Assembly: GCA_945874105.1 (NCBI GenBank)
Contig: CAMCFJ010000009.1
Location: 16,592-80,591 of the forward strand
Origin: Candidatus Nitrotoga sp. CP45
Lineage (GTDB): Bacteria > Pseudomonadota > Gammaproteobacteria > Burkholderiales > Gallionellaceae
Direction of reading: 5' to 3'
DNA: 64,000 nucleotides
The notes beneath the pieces were generated by a model. That model did not search any database. It was given only the letters and a program-made list of their open reading frames with translations, and was not told where the DNA came from. Position 1 is the stretch's first letter, and each line of letters opens with the position of its first letter. Shown here one piece after another: positions 27,713-37,867 of the stretch. A program made the translations under genes and the position numbers.

Positions 27713-28468
27713 TTATATCTCAAGCATTCCGCCTTTACAGGTATGTACTTGCTCCAATCGCGTCAGGGTTGGCAGCAGGTTGAGGCCAATTTCTTTTTTT
27801 AAAATAGCCGCCTTCTCCTTCAAGTCATCCATCGAAATGCAGACTGGTTCGCCCGCTACGGCAAAGGCAATGGCATTGCCACTGTCACAGGAAGGAAAAG
27901 CCAGGGCGCGGCCATCAAAGGCGCTGCGGATGCGTTCGACACTGTCCTTGAAGCCACGGCTGTGCCCCAAAAGATTGACGGCCATGATGCCAGCTTCGCT
28001 CAGATGGGCGCGTGCAACCTGGTAGAACGGCAAGGTGTCGAGGGCACCAGCGCGGGCATCGGCATCAAATCCATCCACCAGTATCAGGTCATAGGTCTGG
28101 TCGCTATTGACGAGAAATTCGGCACCATCAGCTATCACTATTTTCAATCGCTTGGGGTCTTCCGGCAGCTTGAAGAATTGGCGGGCGGCAGCAACTACTG
28201 AGGGTTCGATTTCTACCACAGTGAGGTTGGCCAGAGGTTGGTTGCGATAAAGAAACTTGGTGAGCGAAGCGGCACCGAGACCAATCAATAATACCTTGCG
28301 GGGAAATCTGGACTCATCGCGTAATAGTAAGCTCGCCATCATTTCTTTGGTGTAATCGAGCTCCAGGTTCCATGGACGCGCGATGCGCATCGCACCTTGG
28401 GTCCACTCAGAACCAAAGTGCAGGGTGCGGATGCCGGATTCCTCGCGAATATCAATCGAGACGCTCAT
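27713..28468 (-). CDS. Spermidine synthase-like (SpeE-family) methyltransferase-fold protein
   Basis: 251 residues with the Rossmann core of polyamine synthases: VLLIGLGAASLTKFLYR, VEIEPSVVAAARQFF, and DLILVDGFDADARAG. The N-terminal beta-domain of true spermidine synthases is reduced, and the substrate-binding residues cannot be confirmed, so it may be one of the many paralogues of unknown substrate. It converges on ppsA with only 9 bp between stops and lies 63 bp downstream of nnrD on the same strand, perhaps in one transcript with it. Confidence 0.75.
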   Translation of the reverse strand: MSVSIDIREESGIRTLHFGSEWTQGAMRIARPWNLELDYTKEMMASLLLRDESRFPRKVLLIGLGAASLTKFLYRNQPLANLTVVEIEPSVVAAARQFFKLPEDPKRLKIVIADGAEFLVNSDQTYDLILVDGFDADARAGALDTLPFYQVARAHLSEAGIMAVNLLGHSRGFKDSVERIRSAFDGRALAFPSCDSGNAIAFAVAGEPVCISMDDLKEKAAILKKEIGLNLLPTLTRLEQVHTCKGGMLEI

Positions 28469-28531
28469 AATTTTTACCGTAACTTGTTTTTGTTGTGCAG
28501 GTGCTGTGCTTGGATGCAGGTCTGCGTGGCC

Positions 28532-29386
28532 TCATGTTATCCATTGATTCAATAACCAGCGCGCCCATTCTGTTACTTCAGTGGCTGTCATGCCGATTGT
28601 AACTTTTTGTTTTGCAATTGCATCACCTGCCGCGCCATGCAGGTGCACTGCCAACAATAAGGCTTGATCCACATTTAATCCTTGGGCGATAAAAGCGGCG
28701 ATCATACCAGTCAACACATCGCCCATGCCGGGGCTGCTCATGCCGGGGTTGCCGGTCTTGTTTACAACTATCTTGCCATTGCGAGTGACGCACAGGCTGT
28801 GAGCACCTTTCAGTACTACGGTGCAATGAAAGCGTTTAGCTAGTTCTCGTGCGGCTTCGGCGCGTGCGGCCTGTACCGCTTCAGTGTTGCAGCCGAGTAG
28901 GTGTGCGGCTTCTCCCGGATGAGGGGTCATTACGCTGGCATTCTTGCGTGAAATTAATGCAGTGCGCAAATCTGGGCGGAGGGCGAGAATGTTAAGCGCG
29001 TCAGCATCCAGTACCAGCACGGTATCCAGCTTGAGTGCATCTTGCAAAATTTGCTGAGCAGCATCGTTATGCCCCAACCCGCAGCCGATGGCCAGCACAT
29101 CCAGCTTGGGTAGGCGCAATGCAGCTTGTGCGCTATGCAGCATTAGCTCGGGTTGCAATATATCGACACTCGGGGCGTTGTTCGCCAGCATGCCTACATG
29201 TACGCAGCCAGCTCCCAGTTTGAGCGCCGCACGCGCAGCCAGCAGCGGTGCGCCGACCATGCCGCTGGCACCTCCTATAACGGCCACTGTGCCAAACTTG
29301 CCCTTATGGCTGTCAGGCGGGCGAGGGGAGAGAAACGCGGCGACTTGTTTTTGTGTAATGGTGGGGATGCGCGGCGCAGCTGGCAT
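28532..29386 (-). CDS. nnrD: ADP-dependent (S)-NAD(P)H-hydrate dehydratase
   Basis: Repairs hydrated NAD(P)H using ADP. It is the stand-alone YjeF C-terminal (ribokinase-like) domain, without the epimerase domain. Motifs: GGASGMVGAPLLAARAALKLGAG, LDADALN, TPHPGEAAHLLG, KGAHS and the catalytic GMSSPGMGDVLTG. The last motif has SSP where most homologues have an A/T-G-G sequence, but the key GMGDVLTG is kept. I start at ATG 29386 (MPAAPRI), 284 residues, since AGGAAA lies upstream; the ORF track starts eight codons earlier. It is divergent from purL. Confidence 0.9.
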   Translation of the reverse strand: MPAAPRIPTITQKQVAAFLSPRPPDSHKGKFGTVAVIGGASGMVGAPLLAARAALKLGAGCVHVGMLANNAPSVDILQPELMLHSAQAALRLPKLDVLAIGCGLGHNDAAQQILQDALKLDTVLVLDADALNILALRPDLRTALISRKNASVMTPHPGEAAHLLGCNTEAVQAARAEAARELAKRFHCTVVLKGAHSLCVTRNGKIVVNKTGNPGMSSPGMGDVLTGMIAAFIAQGLNVDQALLLAVHLHGAAGDAIAKQKVTIGMTATEVTEWARWLLNQWIT

Positions 29387-29467
29387 GAATGAATTTTCCT
29401 TCGAGTGCAAATGAGGTCACATAGTATAATGGCAAGCTGTTTTTAACAGCCCCCTGAGAGCCTGTTT

Positions 29468-32400
29468 ATGTTCCGCGTGTCCCCCGGCAAGTCCTCGCTG
29501 TCTTCCTTCCGTCTCGAAAAATTGCGTGCTGTCATCAGCAACGCCCTTCCAAATGTATATTTAGCAGATGCATGCCATTGGTATTTCGTGGCGCTCAATG
29601 CGGATTTGTCAGCCACTGAAGCCAGCTTGCTGGATAAGTTGCTTGATTTGGATGATGCGGGAGAACTTAGTGGCAAGGGCAAGTTGCAACATCTGCTGGT
29701 TGTGCCGCGCTTGGGCACCATCTCGCCGTGGTCCTCCAAGGCCACGGATATTGCGCAGCATTGCAGTCTGCATAGGGTAGAGCGCATTGAGCGCGGCGTT
29801 GTGTACGCCGTCAAGACCAAGGATGGCAAAGCGCTGACGCAAGCAGAATTGAAAGTGTTGCTGCTGCTAATGCATGACCGCATGACAGAGTCCGTGTTTG
29901 ATCCTGTGGTTAGTCTCAAAACAGGCTTCAATGATGTGGCAAAAAAGATTTTCCGTCATGGTGAGCCACTGCCGCTGTCTACTGTGGATATTATGCACGG
30001 CGGCAGTGCGGCGCTGGCAGCGGCTAATATCGAGATGGGGCTGGCGTTGTCCAGCGATGAGATTGACTATTTGGTGGAGAGTTTCCGTCGAATCGGGCGC
30101 AATCCTACCGATGTAGAGTTGATGATGTTTGCACAGGCGAACTCCGAACATTGCCGCCACAAAATTTTCAATGCGGATTGGGTGATAGACGATGAGCAGC
30201 AAGCGATCTCGCTGTTCGGCATGATCCGCAATACCCATAAGCTGCATCCTGAAGGTACGGTGGTTGCGTATTCCGATAATTCTTCTGTGATCGAAGGAGC
30301 GCGCATTGAGCGCTTCTATCCGCGCGCCGATGGCAGCTATGCCTACAACGACGAGCTGACGCACACGCTGATGAAAGTGGAAACGCATAACCATCCCACA
30401 GCCATCTCACCCTTCGCCGGTGCAGCCACCGGAGCGGGTGGCGAGATACGCGATGAAGGCGCGACTGGTTCCGGTTCCAAACCCAAGGCGGGGCTAACCG
30501 GGTTCTCAGTGTCCAATTTGAATATTCCTGGCTTTGAGCAGCCGTGGGAAACTTATGGCAGCGCACTCGCTAACCCCATTGCGGGTGGAGAGGGAGCCCC
30601 TCCGATTTATGGCAAGCCGTCACGCATCGCTTCAGCATTGCAGATCATGCTGGAAGGACCACTTGGCGGTGCAGCGTTCAATAATGAGTTTGGCCGTCCC
30701 AATCTGGCCGGTTATTTTCGCACCTTTGAAGAGACCGTCAACGACGAGGTGCGCGGTTATCACAAGCCCATTATGCTGGCCGGCGGGGTGGGCAGTATCG
30801 CGGCGCAGCATACGCACAAGCATGCATTGCCTGTGGGCGCGCTGCTGATCCAGCTGGGCGGGGCAGGGATGTTGATCGGTCTGGGCGGCGGTGCGGCATC
30901 CAGCATGGATACCGGTGCCAATGCGGAAAATCTGGATTTTGCTTCGGTGCAGCGCGGCAATCCCGAGATGCAACGTCGTGCGCAGGAAGTCATTGACCGG
31001 TGCTGGCAGATGCGTGAGAACAATCTCATCTTGTCCATACACGATGTTGGTGCGGGCGGCATCTCCAACGCTTTGCCGGAACTGGTACATGGCGGCGGAC
31101 GCGGCGCTCGTTTTGAATTGCGTGCTGTTCCATCTGAAGAGCGCGGGATGTCGCCGATGCAGATTTGGAGCAATGAAGCGCAGGAACGCTATGTGCTGGC
31201 GATTGATCCGTCACGTTTGGATGAGTTTAAAGCGTTGTGCGAGCGTGAACGCTGTCCCTTCGCCGTGCTGGGGCGCGCAATTGCCGATGACCAATTGATC
31301 GTGCATGACGAACTATTTAAAAATAATGCGGTGGATATGCCGTTGTCGGTACTGTTGGGCAAGCCACCTAAAATGACGCGCAATGTAAAGCGCGAGGGTG
31401 TGAAGCTGCCTGCATTTGATGTCAGCAAAATAAATCTTAAAGATGCAATCGAGCGCACGCTGCGCTTACCCTCCGTGGCCGACAAAACTTTCCTTATCAG
31501 CATCGGTGATCGCACTGTGGGTGGATTGACTGCACGCGACCAGATGGTGGGGCCGTGGCAAGTTCCAGTCGCGGATGTGGCAGTGACCTTGATGGGCTTC
31601 AATACGGCATTGGGTGAGGCTTTCGCCTTGGGTGAGCGCACCCCGCTGGCGGTGTTGAACCCTCCGGCTTCCGGACGAATGGCTGTGGGAGAGGCGATTA
31701 CCAACATTGCAGCGGCGCGCATCGAAAAGATCGGCGACATTAAGCTATCGGCCAACTGGATGGCGGCTGCCGGTCATCACGGAGAAGATGCTGCGCTGTT
31801 TGACACCGTGCGTGCGGTGGGCATGGAACTGTGTCCGCAACTCGGCATTAGCATTCCGGTAGGCAAGGACTCCATGTCCATGCGAACAGCATGGCAGGAA
31901 GGCACCGAGAAAAAGGCGGTAACGGCCCCATTGTCGCTCATCGTGACAGCCTTCGCGCCGTGCATGGATGCACGTTTGACATTGACGCCGCAATTGGCAG
32001 CCAATTTGGATACCGTATTGCTGCTGATTGATCTGGGCGAAGGCAAGAACCGCATGGGCGGCTCGGCGCTGGCGCAGGTGTATAAACAGGTGGGTAATGT
32101 TGGACCCGACCTCGACGATGCGGGCAAGCTCAAAATATTTTTTGACGTTGTCCAGCGCATGAATAGTGAGGGCAAGTTGCTGGCTTATCATGACCGTTCG
32201 GACGGCGGATTGTTTACCACGCTGTGCGAAATGGCGTTTGCTTCCCATGTCGGCCTGACCATAAATCTTGATGAATTGCAGGGAGATGTCCTAAGCACAT
32301 TGTTCAACGAAGAGCTGGGAGCGGTGGTGCAGGTATATGGCCGCGATTTACAGTATGTGCTGGGCGTGTGCCATAGCGCAGGGCTGTCGGCGGTTCGTTC

Positions 32401-33418
32401 GGTTGCCAAGCTAAATGTAAGCGGCACGATAGATATTGTGCAGCAAGGCAAAACATTGTTCAGCGAGACGGGTGTTAACCTGAAGCGCATCTGGTCGGAA
32501 ACGACTTACCGGATGCAGATGCTACGCGACAACCCGGCTTGCGCCCAGCAGGAATATGATCGCATCCTGGACGCTGCCGATCCTGGCTTGCAAGTGAAAC
32601 TCACTTACGATCTGAACGAAAATATTGTCGCGCCTGCGCTGCTGAAATGTCGTCCAACAATCGCCATCTTGCGTGAACAGGGTGTGAACGGCCATGTCGA
32701 GATGGCGGCGGCGTTTGACCGTGCCGGCTTCGCGGCGGTGGACGTGCACATGAGCGACATCATCACTGGCCGCGTTAAGTTGGCGGATTTTAAAGGGGTG
32801 GCGGCGTGCGGCGGTTTTTCCTATGGCGATGTACTAGGGGCGGGCGAAGGCTGGGCAAAATCCATCTTGTTCAACCCACGTGCACGGGATGAATTCGAAG
32901 CCTTCTTCAAGCGTGATGATACGTTTGCTCTGGGCGTGTGTAATGGCTGCCAGATGATGAGCAATTTGCACGAAATTATTCCAGGGGCAGAACATTGGGC
33001 CCATTTTGGGCGCAATTTGTCGGAGCAGTTTGAGGCGCGTTTCGTGATGGTAGAAGTGCAGCCCTCGCCCTCGATTTTATTTGATGGCATGGCAGGTAGC
33101 CGTATGCCCATCGTGGTGGCGCACGGCGAGGGATACGCCCATTTCGGCAGCAACAAGCGCTTGAAGACGGCGCAGCCGTTGGTCACACTTCGTTATATAG
33201 ACAACTACGGCCAGCCGACAGAAACTTATCCACTTAATCCAAACGGTTCGCCACAGGGTATTACCGGACTGACCACAGCTGACGGACGATTCAGCATCAT
33301 GATGCCGCACCCGGAACGGCTGTTTCGGGCGTTGCAGCATTCCTGGCATCCAGCAGAATGGAAGGAAAGTGGAGCATGGTTGAAAATGTTCCAGAATGCG
33401 CGCAAGTGGGTTAACTAG
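29468..33418 (+). CDS. purL: Phosphoribosylformylglycinamidine synthase (large single-chain PurL)
   Basis: Fourth step of purine synthesis: FGAR plus glutamine and ATP gives FGAM. At 1316 residues it is the fused beta/gammaproteobacterial form. Order: PurS-like N-terminal domain, linker, two repeats of the synthetase domain ([21 protein letters not shown] and later [13 protein letters not shown]), then the glutamine amidotransferase domain with the nucleophile in GVCNGCQMM (Cys near residue 1158) and the catalytic MPHPERLFR near the end. A TATAAT at 29425-29430 lies 38 bp before the ATG, a probable -10 box. Confidence 0.97.
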   Translation: MFRVSPGKSSLSSFRLEKLRAVISNALPNVYLADACHWYFVALNADLSATEASLLDKLLDLDDAGELSGKGKLQHLLVVPRLGTISPWSSKATDIAQHCSLHRVERIERGVVYAVKTKDGKALTQAELKVLLLLMHDRMTESVFDPVVSLKTGFNDVAKKIFRHGEPLPLSTVDIMHGGSAALAAANIEMGLALSSDEIDYLVESFRRIGRNPTDVELMMFAQANSEHCRHKIFNADWVIDDEQQAISLFGMIRNTHKLHPEGTVVAYSDNSSVIEGARIERFYPRADGSYAYNDELTHTLMKVETHNHPTAISPFAGAATGAGGEIRDEGATGSGSKPKAGLTGFSVSNLNIPGFEQPWETYGSALANPIAGGEGAPPIYGKPSRIASALQIMLEGPLGGAAFNNEFGRPNLAGYFRTFEETVNDEVRGYHKPIMLAGGVGSIAAQHTHKHALPVGALLIQLGGAGMLIGLGGGAASSMDTGANAENLDFASVQRGNPEMQRRAQEVIDRCWQMRENNLILSIHDVGAGGISNALPELVHGGGRGARFELRAVPSEERGMSPMQIWSNEAQERYVLAIDPSRLDEFKALCERERCPFAVLGRAIADDQLIVHDELFKNNAVDMPLSVLLGKPPKMTRNVKREGVKLPAFDVSKINLKDAIERTLRLPSVADKTFLISIGDRTVGGLTARDQMVGPWQVPVADVAVTLMGFNTALGEAFALGERTPLAVLNPPASGRMAVGEAITNIAAARIEKIGDIKLSANWMAAAGHHGEDAALFDTVRAVGMELCPQLGISIPVGKDSMSMRTAWQEGTEKKAVTAPLSLIVTAFAPCMDARLTLTPQLAANLDTVLLLIDLGEGKNRMGGSALAQVYKQVGNVGPDLDDAGKLKIFFDVVQRMNSEGKLLAYHDRSDGGLFTTLCEMAFASHVGLTINLDELQGDVLSTLFNEELGAVVQVYGRDLQYVLGVCHSAGLSAVRSVAKLNVSGTIDIVQQGKTLFSETGVNLKRIWSETTYRMQMLRDNPACAQQEYDRILDAADPGLQVKLTYDLNENIVAPALLKCRPTIAILREQGVNGHVEMAAAFDRAGFAAVDVHMSDIITGRVKLADFKGVAACGGFSYGDVLGAGEGWAKSILFNPRARDEFEAFFKRDDTFALGVCNGCQMMSNLHEIIPGAEHWAHFGRNLSEQFEARFVMVEVQPSPSILFDGMAGSRMPIVVAHGEGYAHFGSNKRLKTAQPLVTLRYIDNYGQPTETYPLNPNGSPQGITGLTTADGRFSIMMPHPERLFRALQHSWHPAEWKESGAWLKMFQNARKWVN

Positions 33419-33500
33419 CTCTTATCCAAAATGCGCGGAACCACACATACCGAACGCTGCCCTAACTTTCTACCTATCACAATTCTAATGTTTGAATAAC

Positions 33501-33911
33501 ATGCACGAAAAAATGGACGAAAAAAAAGATAACGCCAAGTTTCGCATAGACAAATGGCTATGGGCTGCACGGTTTTTCAAAACCCGATCTTTAGCTGTGG
33601 ATGCATTAGAGTGCGGCAAAATATTATGCAATGGCGTGCGCGTTAAGCCTGCAAAATCTGTAGCAGTAGGCGATATGCTTTCTATCCGCCTTGGACCATA
33701 TCAATTCATGGTAGAGGTATTAGCGCTGTCCAGTAAACGAGGGCCGGCTCCCCAAGCGCAGATGCTTTACAGTGAGACGGAAGAAAGTCTCCTACGGAGG
33801 AAAGCGCTATCTGATGAGTTAAAAGCACAGCCTATGCCCACTTTCCCCGGAGGGAGGCCGACCAAACGCGATCGAAGAGAAATTGAGAAGCTGAAGGGTG
33901 GTGTTTGGTAA
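33501..33911 (+). CDS. hslR: Heat shock protein Hsp15 (S4 RNA-binding protein)
   Basis: Binds 50S subunits carrying a stalled nascent chain to help recycle them. The S4 domain is at the start (FRIDKWLWAARFFKTRSLAVDAL...GKILCNGVRVKPAKSVAVGDML), followed by a basic tail (GGRPTKRDRREIEKLKGG), the usual layout. I use ATG 33501 (MHEKMDEK, 136 residues) over the track's TTG. No strong ribosome-binding site is visible. It lies 82 bp after purL. A short minus-strand ORF with a Fur-like site enters its 3' end from the other side. Confidence 0.9.
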   Translation: MHEKMDEKKDNAKFRIDKWLWAARFFKTRSLAVDALECGKILCNGVRVKPAKSVAVGDMLSIRLGPYQFMVEVLALSSKRGPAPQAQMLYSETEESLLRRKALSDELKAQPMPTFPGGRPTKRDRREIEKLKGGVW

Positions 33912-33974
33912 ATTCATGTTGAGCACTTGGTAAAGATATTGCTTGTCCAGGGTGGATGGGTTTAGTGTCGTCAT
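33819..33974 (-). CDS. Possible Fur-controlled short ORF, 51 aa
   Basis: Begins MTTLNPSTLDKQYLYQVLNM. AAAGGA lies 6 nt before the ATG, and a Fur-box-like site (33990-34004) just before that. The last 30 codons run antisense to hslR and may be random, so this could be the front of a truncated gene. No family recognised. Confidence 0.35.
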   Translation of the reverse strand: MTTLNPSTLDKQYLYQVLNMNLPNTTLQLLNFSSIAFGRPPSGESGHRLCF

Positions 33975-33989
33975 ACGAGTCCTTTCTAT

Positions 33990-34004
33990 TGAAACTCATT
34001 ATCA
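33990..34004 (-). promoter_or_regulatory. Fur-box-like operator
   Basis: Minus strand TGATAATGAGTTTCA matches the 7-1-7 Fur consensus TGATAATnATTATCA at 12 of 14 defined positions. It lies 15 bp upstream of a start codon with a good ribosome-binding site. A 9-bp inverted repeat (GTCATACGA/TCGTATGAC) brackets the region. Confidence 0.5.
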
Positions 34005-34129
34005 TCGTATGACTTCTTTCACACAAAAATTCTGATAGGCTCAGAATTCGCGTCCAGTACCGTTTGCACAAAACTAATAACGCTCTCGTTTAGTTTGAAC
34101 AGGAACCAAAACCCCTTCGAAATCACATA

Positions 34130-35059
34130 TTACTTTTTATGTTTCATCATCCACTCAGTAGCCCGTCGCTGAGCTTCGGTAATTTCTGCTGGTGTCATGA
34201 ATGATTCCACAATCCCCAGTCCGTCCCCTATATCTGCATCATCGCCCATGCCCGCAATATTATTGACCCATTCACCAGCAACTTTAAACCATTTGCCACC
34301 TGCGCCAGCAATATTGAACCACTTATGCGCTTCAATGTAGTCACGGGGAACACCCAAGCCCATGTCATACATGACCCCCAGATTGTTTTGGGCCTCCACA
34401 TCGCCCTGTTCAGCAGCCTTGTTCCACCAAAATACAGCTTGCTGGGTATCCTGAGGAACGCCTATGCCGTTGTCATACATGAACCCCAGCTTAAATTGCG
34501 CGTGTACGACTCCCTGCTCTGCGGCCTTGCTATACCAGAACACAGCCTGCTCGTCGTCCTGAACAACGCCGTTGCCCTCTTCGTACATAACGCCCAGTTT
34601 GTATTGCGCCTGCGCAATCCCCTGCTCTGCGGCCTTGCTATACCAAGATACGGCCTGCTTGTGGTCCTGCGTAACGCCTTGGCCTTTTTCGTACATAAGA
34701 CCTAGCGTGTATTGCGCCAATGCATCGCCCTTTTCCACAGCCTTGTTATACCAATGCACAGCCTGTTCGTAGTCTTGCGTAACGCCCTGGCCTTTGTAAT
34801 ACATCACTCCCAAATTAAATTGGGCCTCCGCAAAACCCTGATCTGCGACCTTACGATACCAATGCATAGCCTGCGGGTAGTCTTTTTTAATGCCTTGACC
34901 ATCGGCATACATATTTGCCAGATAAAATTGCGCTTCCACATGTCCATGCTCCGCCGCTTTTTTTAAAGATTCAGCAGCTTTAACATAGTCCTTGCGGTCG
35001 ATAAATTTCATTCCATCCTCAAAGTCTTTTTTAAAATTTTGAGGTGTCAGTGCTGCCAT
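34130..35059 (-). CDS. Sel1-repeat (TPR-like) protein
   Basis: 309 residues made of about six tandem Sel1-like repeats of 36 residues (pattern AAEQGxAxAQYxLGxMYxxGxGVxQDxxQAVxWYxK), from about residue 33 to 250. No signal peptide is visible, so it is probably cytoplasmic and works as a protein-protein scaffold. The C-terminal 60 residues leave the repeat (GGKWFKVAGEWVNNIAG, then TPAEITEAQRRATEWM). Repeats are very alike at DNA level, implying recent expansion. No neighbour suggests a partner. Confidence 0.88.
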   Translation of the reverse strand: MAALTPQNFKKDFEDGMKFIDRKDYVKAAESLKKAAEHGHVEAQFYLANMYADGQGIKKDYPQAMHWYRKVADQGFAEAQFNLGVMYYKGQGVTQDYEQAVHWYNKAVEKGDALAQYTLGLMYEKGQGVTQDHKQAVSWYSKAAEQGIAQAQYKLGVMYEEGNGVVQDDEQAVFWYSKAAEQGVVHAQFKLGFMYDNGIGVPQDTQQAVFWWNKAAEQGDVEAQNNLGVMYDMGLGVPRDYIEAHKWFNIAGAGGKWFKVAGEWVNNIAGMGDDADIGDGLGIVESFMTPAEITEAQRRATEWMMKHKK

Positions 35060-35380
35060 GAAGTCATCCTTCCCATTAATAGACGCATAATTTATTCCTT
35101 GAGTTTAATGTGAAGAAAAATAAACAATTGTGGTGCTGTATATCGCGTTAAAAATTCTCTGTTTCATTACTATATCAACTTCTCCCAGATAGTCCATTAG
35201 ACCTGATTCACGCGATGACGACGCATGCCCCCCTTTGAAAAAGGGGGGCTAGGGGGGATTTAAGCGTTGCAGGGACACAAAAATCCCCCTCAGTCCCCCT
35301 TTTTCAAAGGGGGAGGCTGGTTAAATTTATCCGGGTTTATTGCCCTCGTCGGTATTGCTGGGCTAGCGCTCTCAATAGCT
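35060..35380. other. Intergenic stretch with C-rich repeat
   Basis: No gene seen. The first 160 bp are AT-rich and probably hold the promoter of the Sel1 gene. The rest is the C-rich palindromic repeat (35227-35340) lying between two minus-strand genes. Confidence 0.7.
35227..35340. repeat. C-rich palindromic repeat, copy 1
   Basis: CCCCCCTTTGAAAAAGGGGG, a spacer containing GGGGGGATTT and AAATCCCCCT, then CCCCCTTTTTCAAAGGGGGA and GGCTGGTTAAATTTATCCGG. Each half is itself palindromic and the halves are inverted to each other. A shorter, oppositely oriented copy lies at 62790-62866. Confidence 0.8.
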
Positions 35381-36076
35381 TCATACAACCGTTCCAAACA
35401 GTGCGCCAACGCCAGCGGTCAACCCCATGGCTAGCGCGCCCCAAAATGTGACGCGTATTGCACCTGCAGCCACTCGCGCTCCACCGGCACGCGCAGCCAC
35501 ACCACCCAGAAGCGCCAGGAACACAAGTGAAGTAACTGAGATGATGGGAATCAGGCTTGCTTCCGGAGCAAATGCTGTGACGACGAGAGGCATGGCTGCT
35601 CCAACAGCGAAGCTGCCGGCTGAAGCAAAGGTAGCCTGAAGCGGACGCGCATTATGTGCTTCAGATATCCCAAGTTCGTCGCGAATGTGTGCACCAAGCG
35701 CGTCATGCGCCATGAGTTGATCGGCTACCTGCTTCGCAAGGGCAGGATCAAGGCCGCGACCGACATAGATTGCTACCAGCTCTTTGCGCTCGCCAGGATC
35801 ATCTGTCTCGAGTTCTTTTCGTTCACGCTCAATGTCTGCTCGTTCGGAATCTGCCTGTGACTTGACGGACACATACTCGCCTGCAGCCATCGACATGGCC
35901 CCTGCGACAAGACCAGCAATTCCCGCAAGCATTATGTTGTCGTGGCTTGCATGTGCAGCTGCAACACCCAGCACCAGGCTTGCAGTGGAAACGATACCGT
36001 CGTTTGCGCCCAACACTGCGGGGCGGAGCCAGCCGATTTGTCCAGCGAGATGTCGTTCAATGTGGCGTGAGCGCAT
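35381..36076 (-). CDS. VIT1/CCC1 family iron/manganese transporter
   Basis: Inner-membrane protein of 231 residues with about five membrane helices. The first carries the family signature GANDGIVSTASLVLGVAAA, the second AGAMSMAAGEYVSVKSQAD. A charged cytoplasmic stretch (residues about 80-150, ERERKELETDDPGERKELVAIY) holds acidic residues that bind metal in plant VIT1. The last three helices follow. Homologues move Fe2+ or Mn2+ out of the cytoplasm. It stands alone, with no Fur-like site seen directly upstream. Confidence 0.9.
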   Translation of the reverse strand: MRSRHIERHLAGQIGWLRPAVLGANDGIVSTASLVLGVAAAHASHDNIMLAGIAGLVAGAMSMAAGEYVSVKSQADSERADIERERKELETDDPGERKELVAIYVGRGLDPALAKQVADQLMAHDALGAHIRDELGISEAHNARPLQATFASAGSFAVGAAMPLVVTAFAPEASLIPIISVTSLVFLALLGGVAARAGGARVAAGAIRVTFWGALAMGLTAGVGALFGTVV

Positions 36077-36461
36077 TTTTTAATGTTTCCGTGAAATGAT
36101 GTGTGTTAAGTAAAGAAATTTGTATTGACCCTTGGGAGCTATGCCAAAGTGGCAAAGGGCGAGAATAATTACAATACGCCCCAAAATGCAAATGATAGCC
36201 TGTCTTGGTTGACTGATGGGTTAAGAAAAAAATTCCATTGAGTTAGACGGTCTAATCAAATAGTGAATGTGTTACGTATACAAGTATAGCGGGCTGCGTC
36301 CTGTTATTCGTGGCGGGCAGTGGCAAACATTCAACGGATATACCCCAATCAGCTTGCAAGAAAGGAGGGCGCATTTGGTGCGCGGTCGTTATAATTAAAA
36401 ACGGACGTCAAAGCACATTGGCGGGTGTCAAGCCCACACAGAACAAAAGGATAGTAGCAAT
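36077..36461. other. Intergenic stretch, 385 bp
   Basis: Between divergent VIT-family and surE genes. I see no ORF of note and no clear riboswitch. A few weak hairpins (TGCCAAAGTGGCA near 36140) and AT-rich patches probably hold the two promoters. Confidence 0.5.
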
Positions 36462-37214
36462 ATGATGCTTATGCTTAGCAATGATGATGGTTATTTTTCA
36501 CCTGGCTTGGCTTGCCTTGCGGAAACGCTGTCTACTATTGCCGAAATAATAGTGGTGGCGCCAGAGCGCGACCGCAGCGGTGCAAGCAATTCTCTGACGC
36601 TGGATCGCCCACTCAATTTACGCCGCGCAGCCAACGGTTTTTATTATGTAAATGGAACGCCGACCGACTGCGTGCATTTGGCGGTTACCGGCATGCTGGA
36701 TACTCAACCGGACATGGTCATTTCTGGCATTAATGCGGGTGCCAACATGGGTGACGATACAATTTATTCAGGCACGGTGGCAGCTGCGACAGAAGGTTTT
36801 TTGCTGGGCATTCCGGCCATTGCCGTATCGTTGGCGGGCAAGGGGTTGGCGCATTACGATACTGCGGCACGTGTGGTGGCTGATCTGGTACGGCAATTTG
36901 AAAAGCGCACTCATCCTCTTCCGTGGCTGCTCAACGTGAATGTGCCAGACATTCCCTACGAGCAATTACAAGGCCGCGAAGTGACCCGCTTGGGCAAGCG
37001 CCATAAGGCCGAGCCAGTGGTGAAGAGTACCAATCCGCACGGAGAGACTGTGTACTGGGTCGGTGCGGCTGGCAAGGCGCAGGATGCGGGTGCGGGTACG
37101 GATTTTTATGCCATTGCTCAGCACCGTGTATCAATTACGCCGTTACAGATTGATCTGACGCAATATAGCCAGCTTGATGCGGTGGGAACGTGGCTGGCAG
37201 GTGACGCCGCATGA
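36462..37214 (+). CDS. surE: 5'/3'-nucleotidase SurE
   Basis: Metal-dependent nucleoside monophosphatase. The active-site motif [12 protein letters not shown] is at the N-terminus, with later [30 protein letters not shown], and [22 protein letters not shown], all standard for SurE. 250 residues is normal length. Two consecutive ATGs open the gene; the first is used here. Its stop overlaps the pcm start (ATGA), giving the classic surE-pcm-nlpD operon. Confidence 0.96.
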   Translation: MMLMLSNDDGYFSPGLACLAETLSTIAEIIVVAPERDRSGASNSLTLDRPLNLRRAANGFYYVNGTPTDCVHLAVTGMLDTQPDMVISGINAGANMGDDTIYSGTVAAATEGFLLGIPAIAVSLAGKGLAHYDTAARVVADLVRQFEKRTHPLPWLLNVNVPDIPYEQLQGREVTRLGKRHKAEPVVKSTNPHGETVYWVGAAGKAQDAGAGTDFYAIAQHRVSITPLQIDLTQYSQLDAVGTWLAGDAA

Positions 37215-37867
37215 GCGGACGCCATAGTGGCATTGGCATGACCTCGCAGCGCACACGCGGGCGGTTGATAGAACGGTTGCGTGCGCAGGGGATTGAGGAT
37301 GAGGTGGTATTGGCGGCAATGAATGCGGTGCCGCGCCACATATTTATCGACGAAGCGCTGGCCAGTCGTGCCTATGATGATGTGTCGTTGCCGCTGGGTT
37401 TTGGCCAGACCATTTCGCAGCCTTACATTGTGGCGCGCATGATTGAAATTCTGCGCAATGGCATGGCGCTAAAGCGCGTGCTGGAAGTGGGTACCGGTTG
37501 CGGTTATCAGGCGGCGGTGCTGGCGCAGGTGGCACAAGAGGTATATTCGGTGGAACGCGTGCAGCCTCTGTACGAGCGCGCAGTAAGCCACATGAAAGAA
37601 TTGCAAATAAGAAATGTTACCTTGCGTTATGCGGACGGCAACATTGGTTTGCCGGCAGTCGCACCGTTTGATGGCATCATTATGGCGGCAGCAGCGACGC
37701 ATGTATCACCGGCATTGCTGGAGCAGCTGGCCGTGGGTGGTAGAATGGTGCTGCCATTGGGCGCACAGGAGCAGTTTCTATGCCTGATTGAGCGTGGGAC
37801 ACAGGGCTATCGAGAAACTCGCCTGGAGGCGGTGAAATTCGTGCCACTATTGATGGGGAAAGTATGA
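37211..37867 (+). CDS. pcm: Protein-L-isoaspartate O-methyltransferase
   Basis: Uses S-adenosylmethionine to methylate isoaspartyl residues in damaged proteins and so start their repair. The SAM-binding motif [17 protein letters not shown] is near residue 95, with [17 protein letters not shown] before it and [21 protein letters not shown] after. 218 residues, full length. It overlaps surE by 4 bp and nlpD by 4 bp, so all three are translationally coupled. Confidence 0.96.
   Translation: MSGRHSGIGMTSQRTRGRLIERLRAQGIEDEVVLAAMNAVPRHIFIDEALASRAYDDVSLPLGFGQTISQPYIVARMIEILRNGMALKRVLEVGTGCGYQAAVLAQVAQEVYSVERVQPLYERAVSHMKELQIRNVTLRYADGNIGLPAVAPFDGIIMAAAATHVSPALLEQLAVGGRMVLPLGAQEQFLCLIERGTQGYRETRLEAVKFVPLLMGKV

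Noticed and set aside
34325-34966. Plus-strand ORFs over the Sel1 gene
   Set aside because: Periodic shadows of the repeats in the real minus-strand gene.
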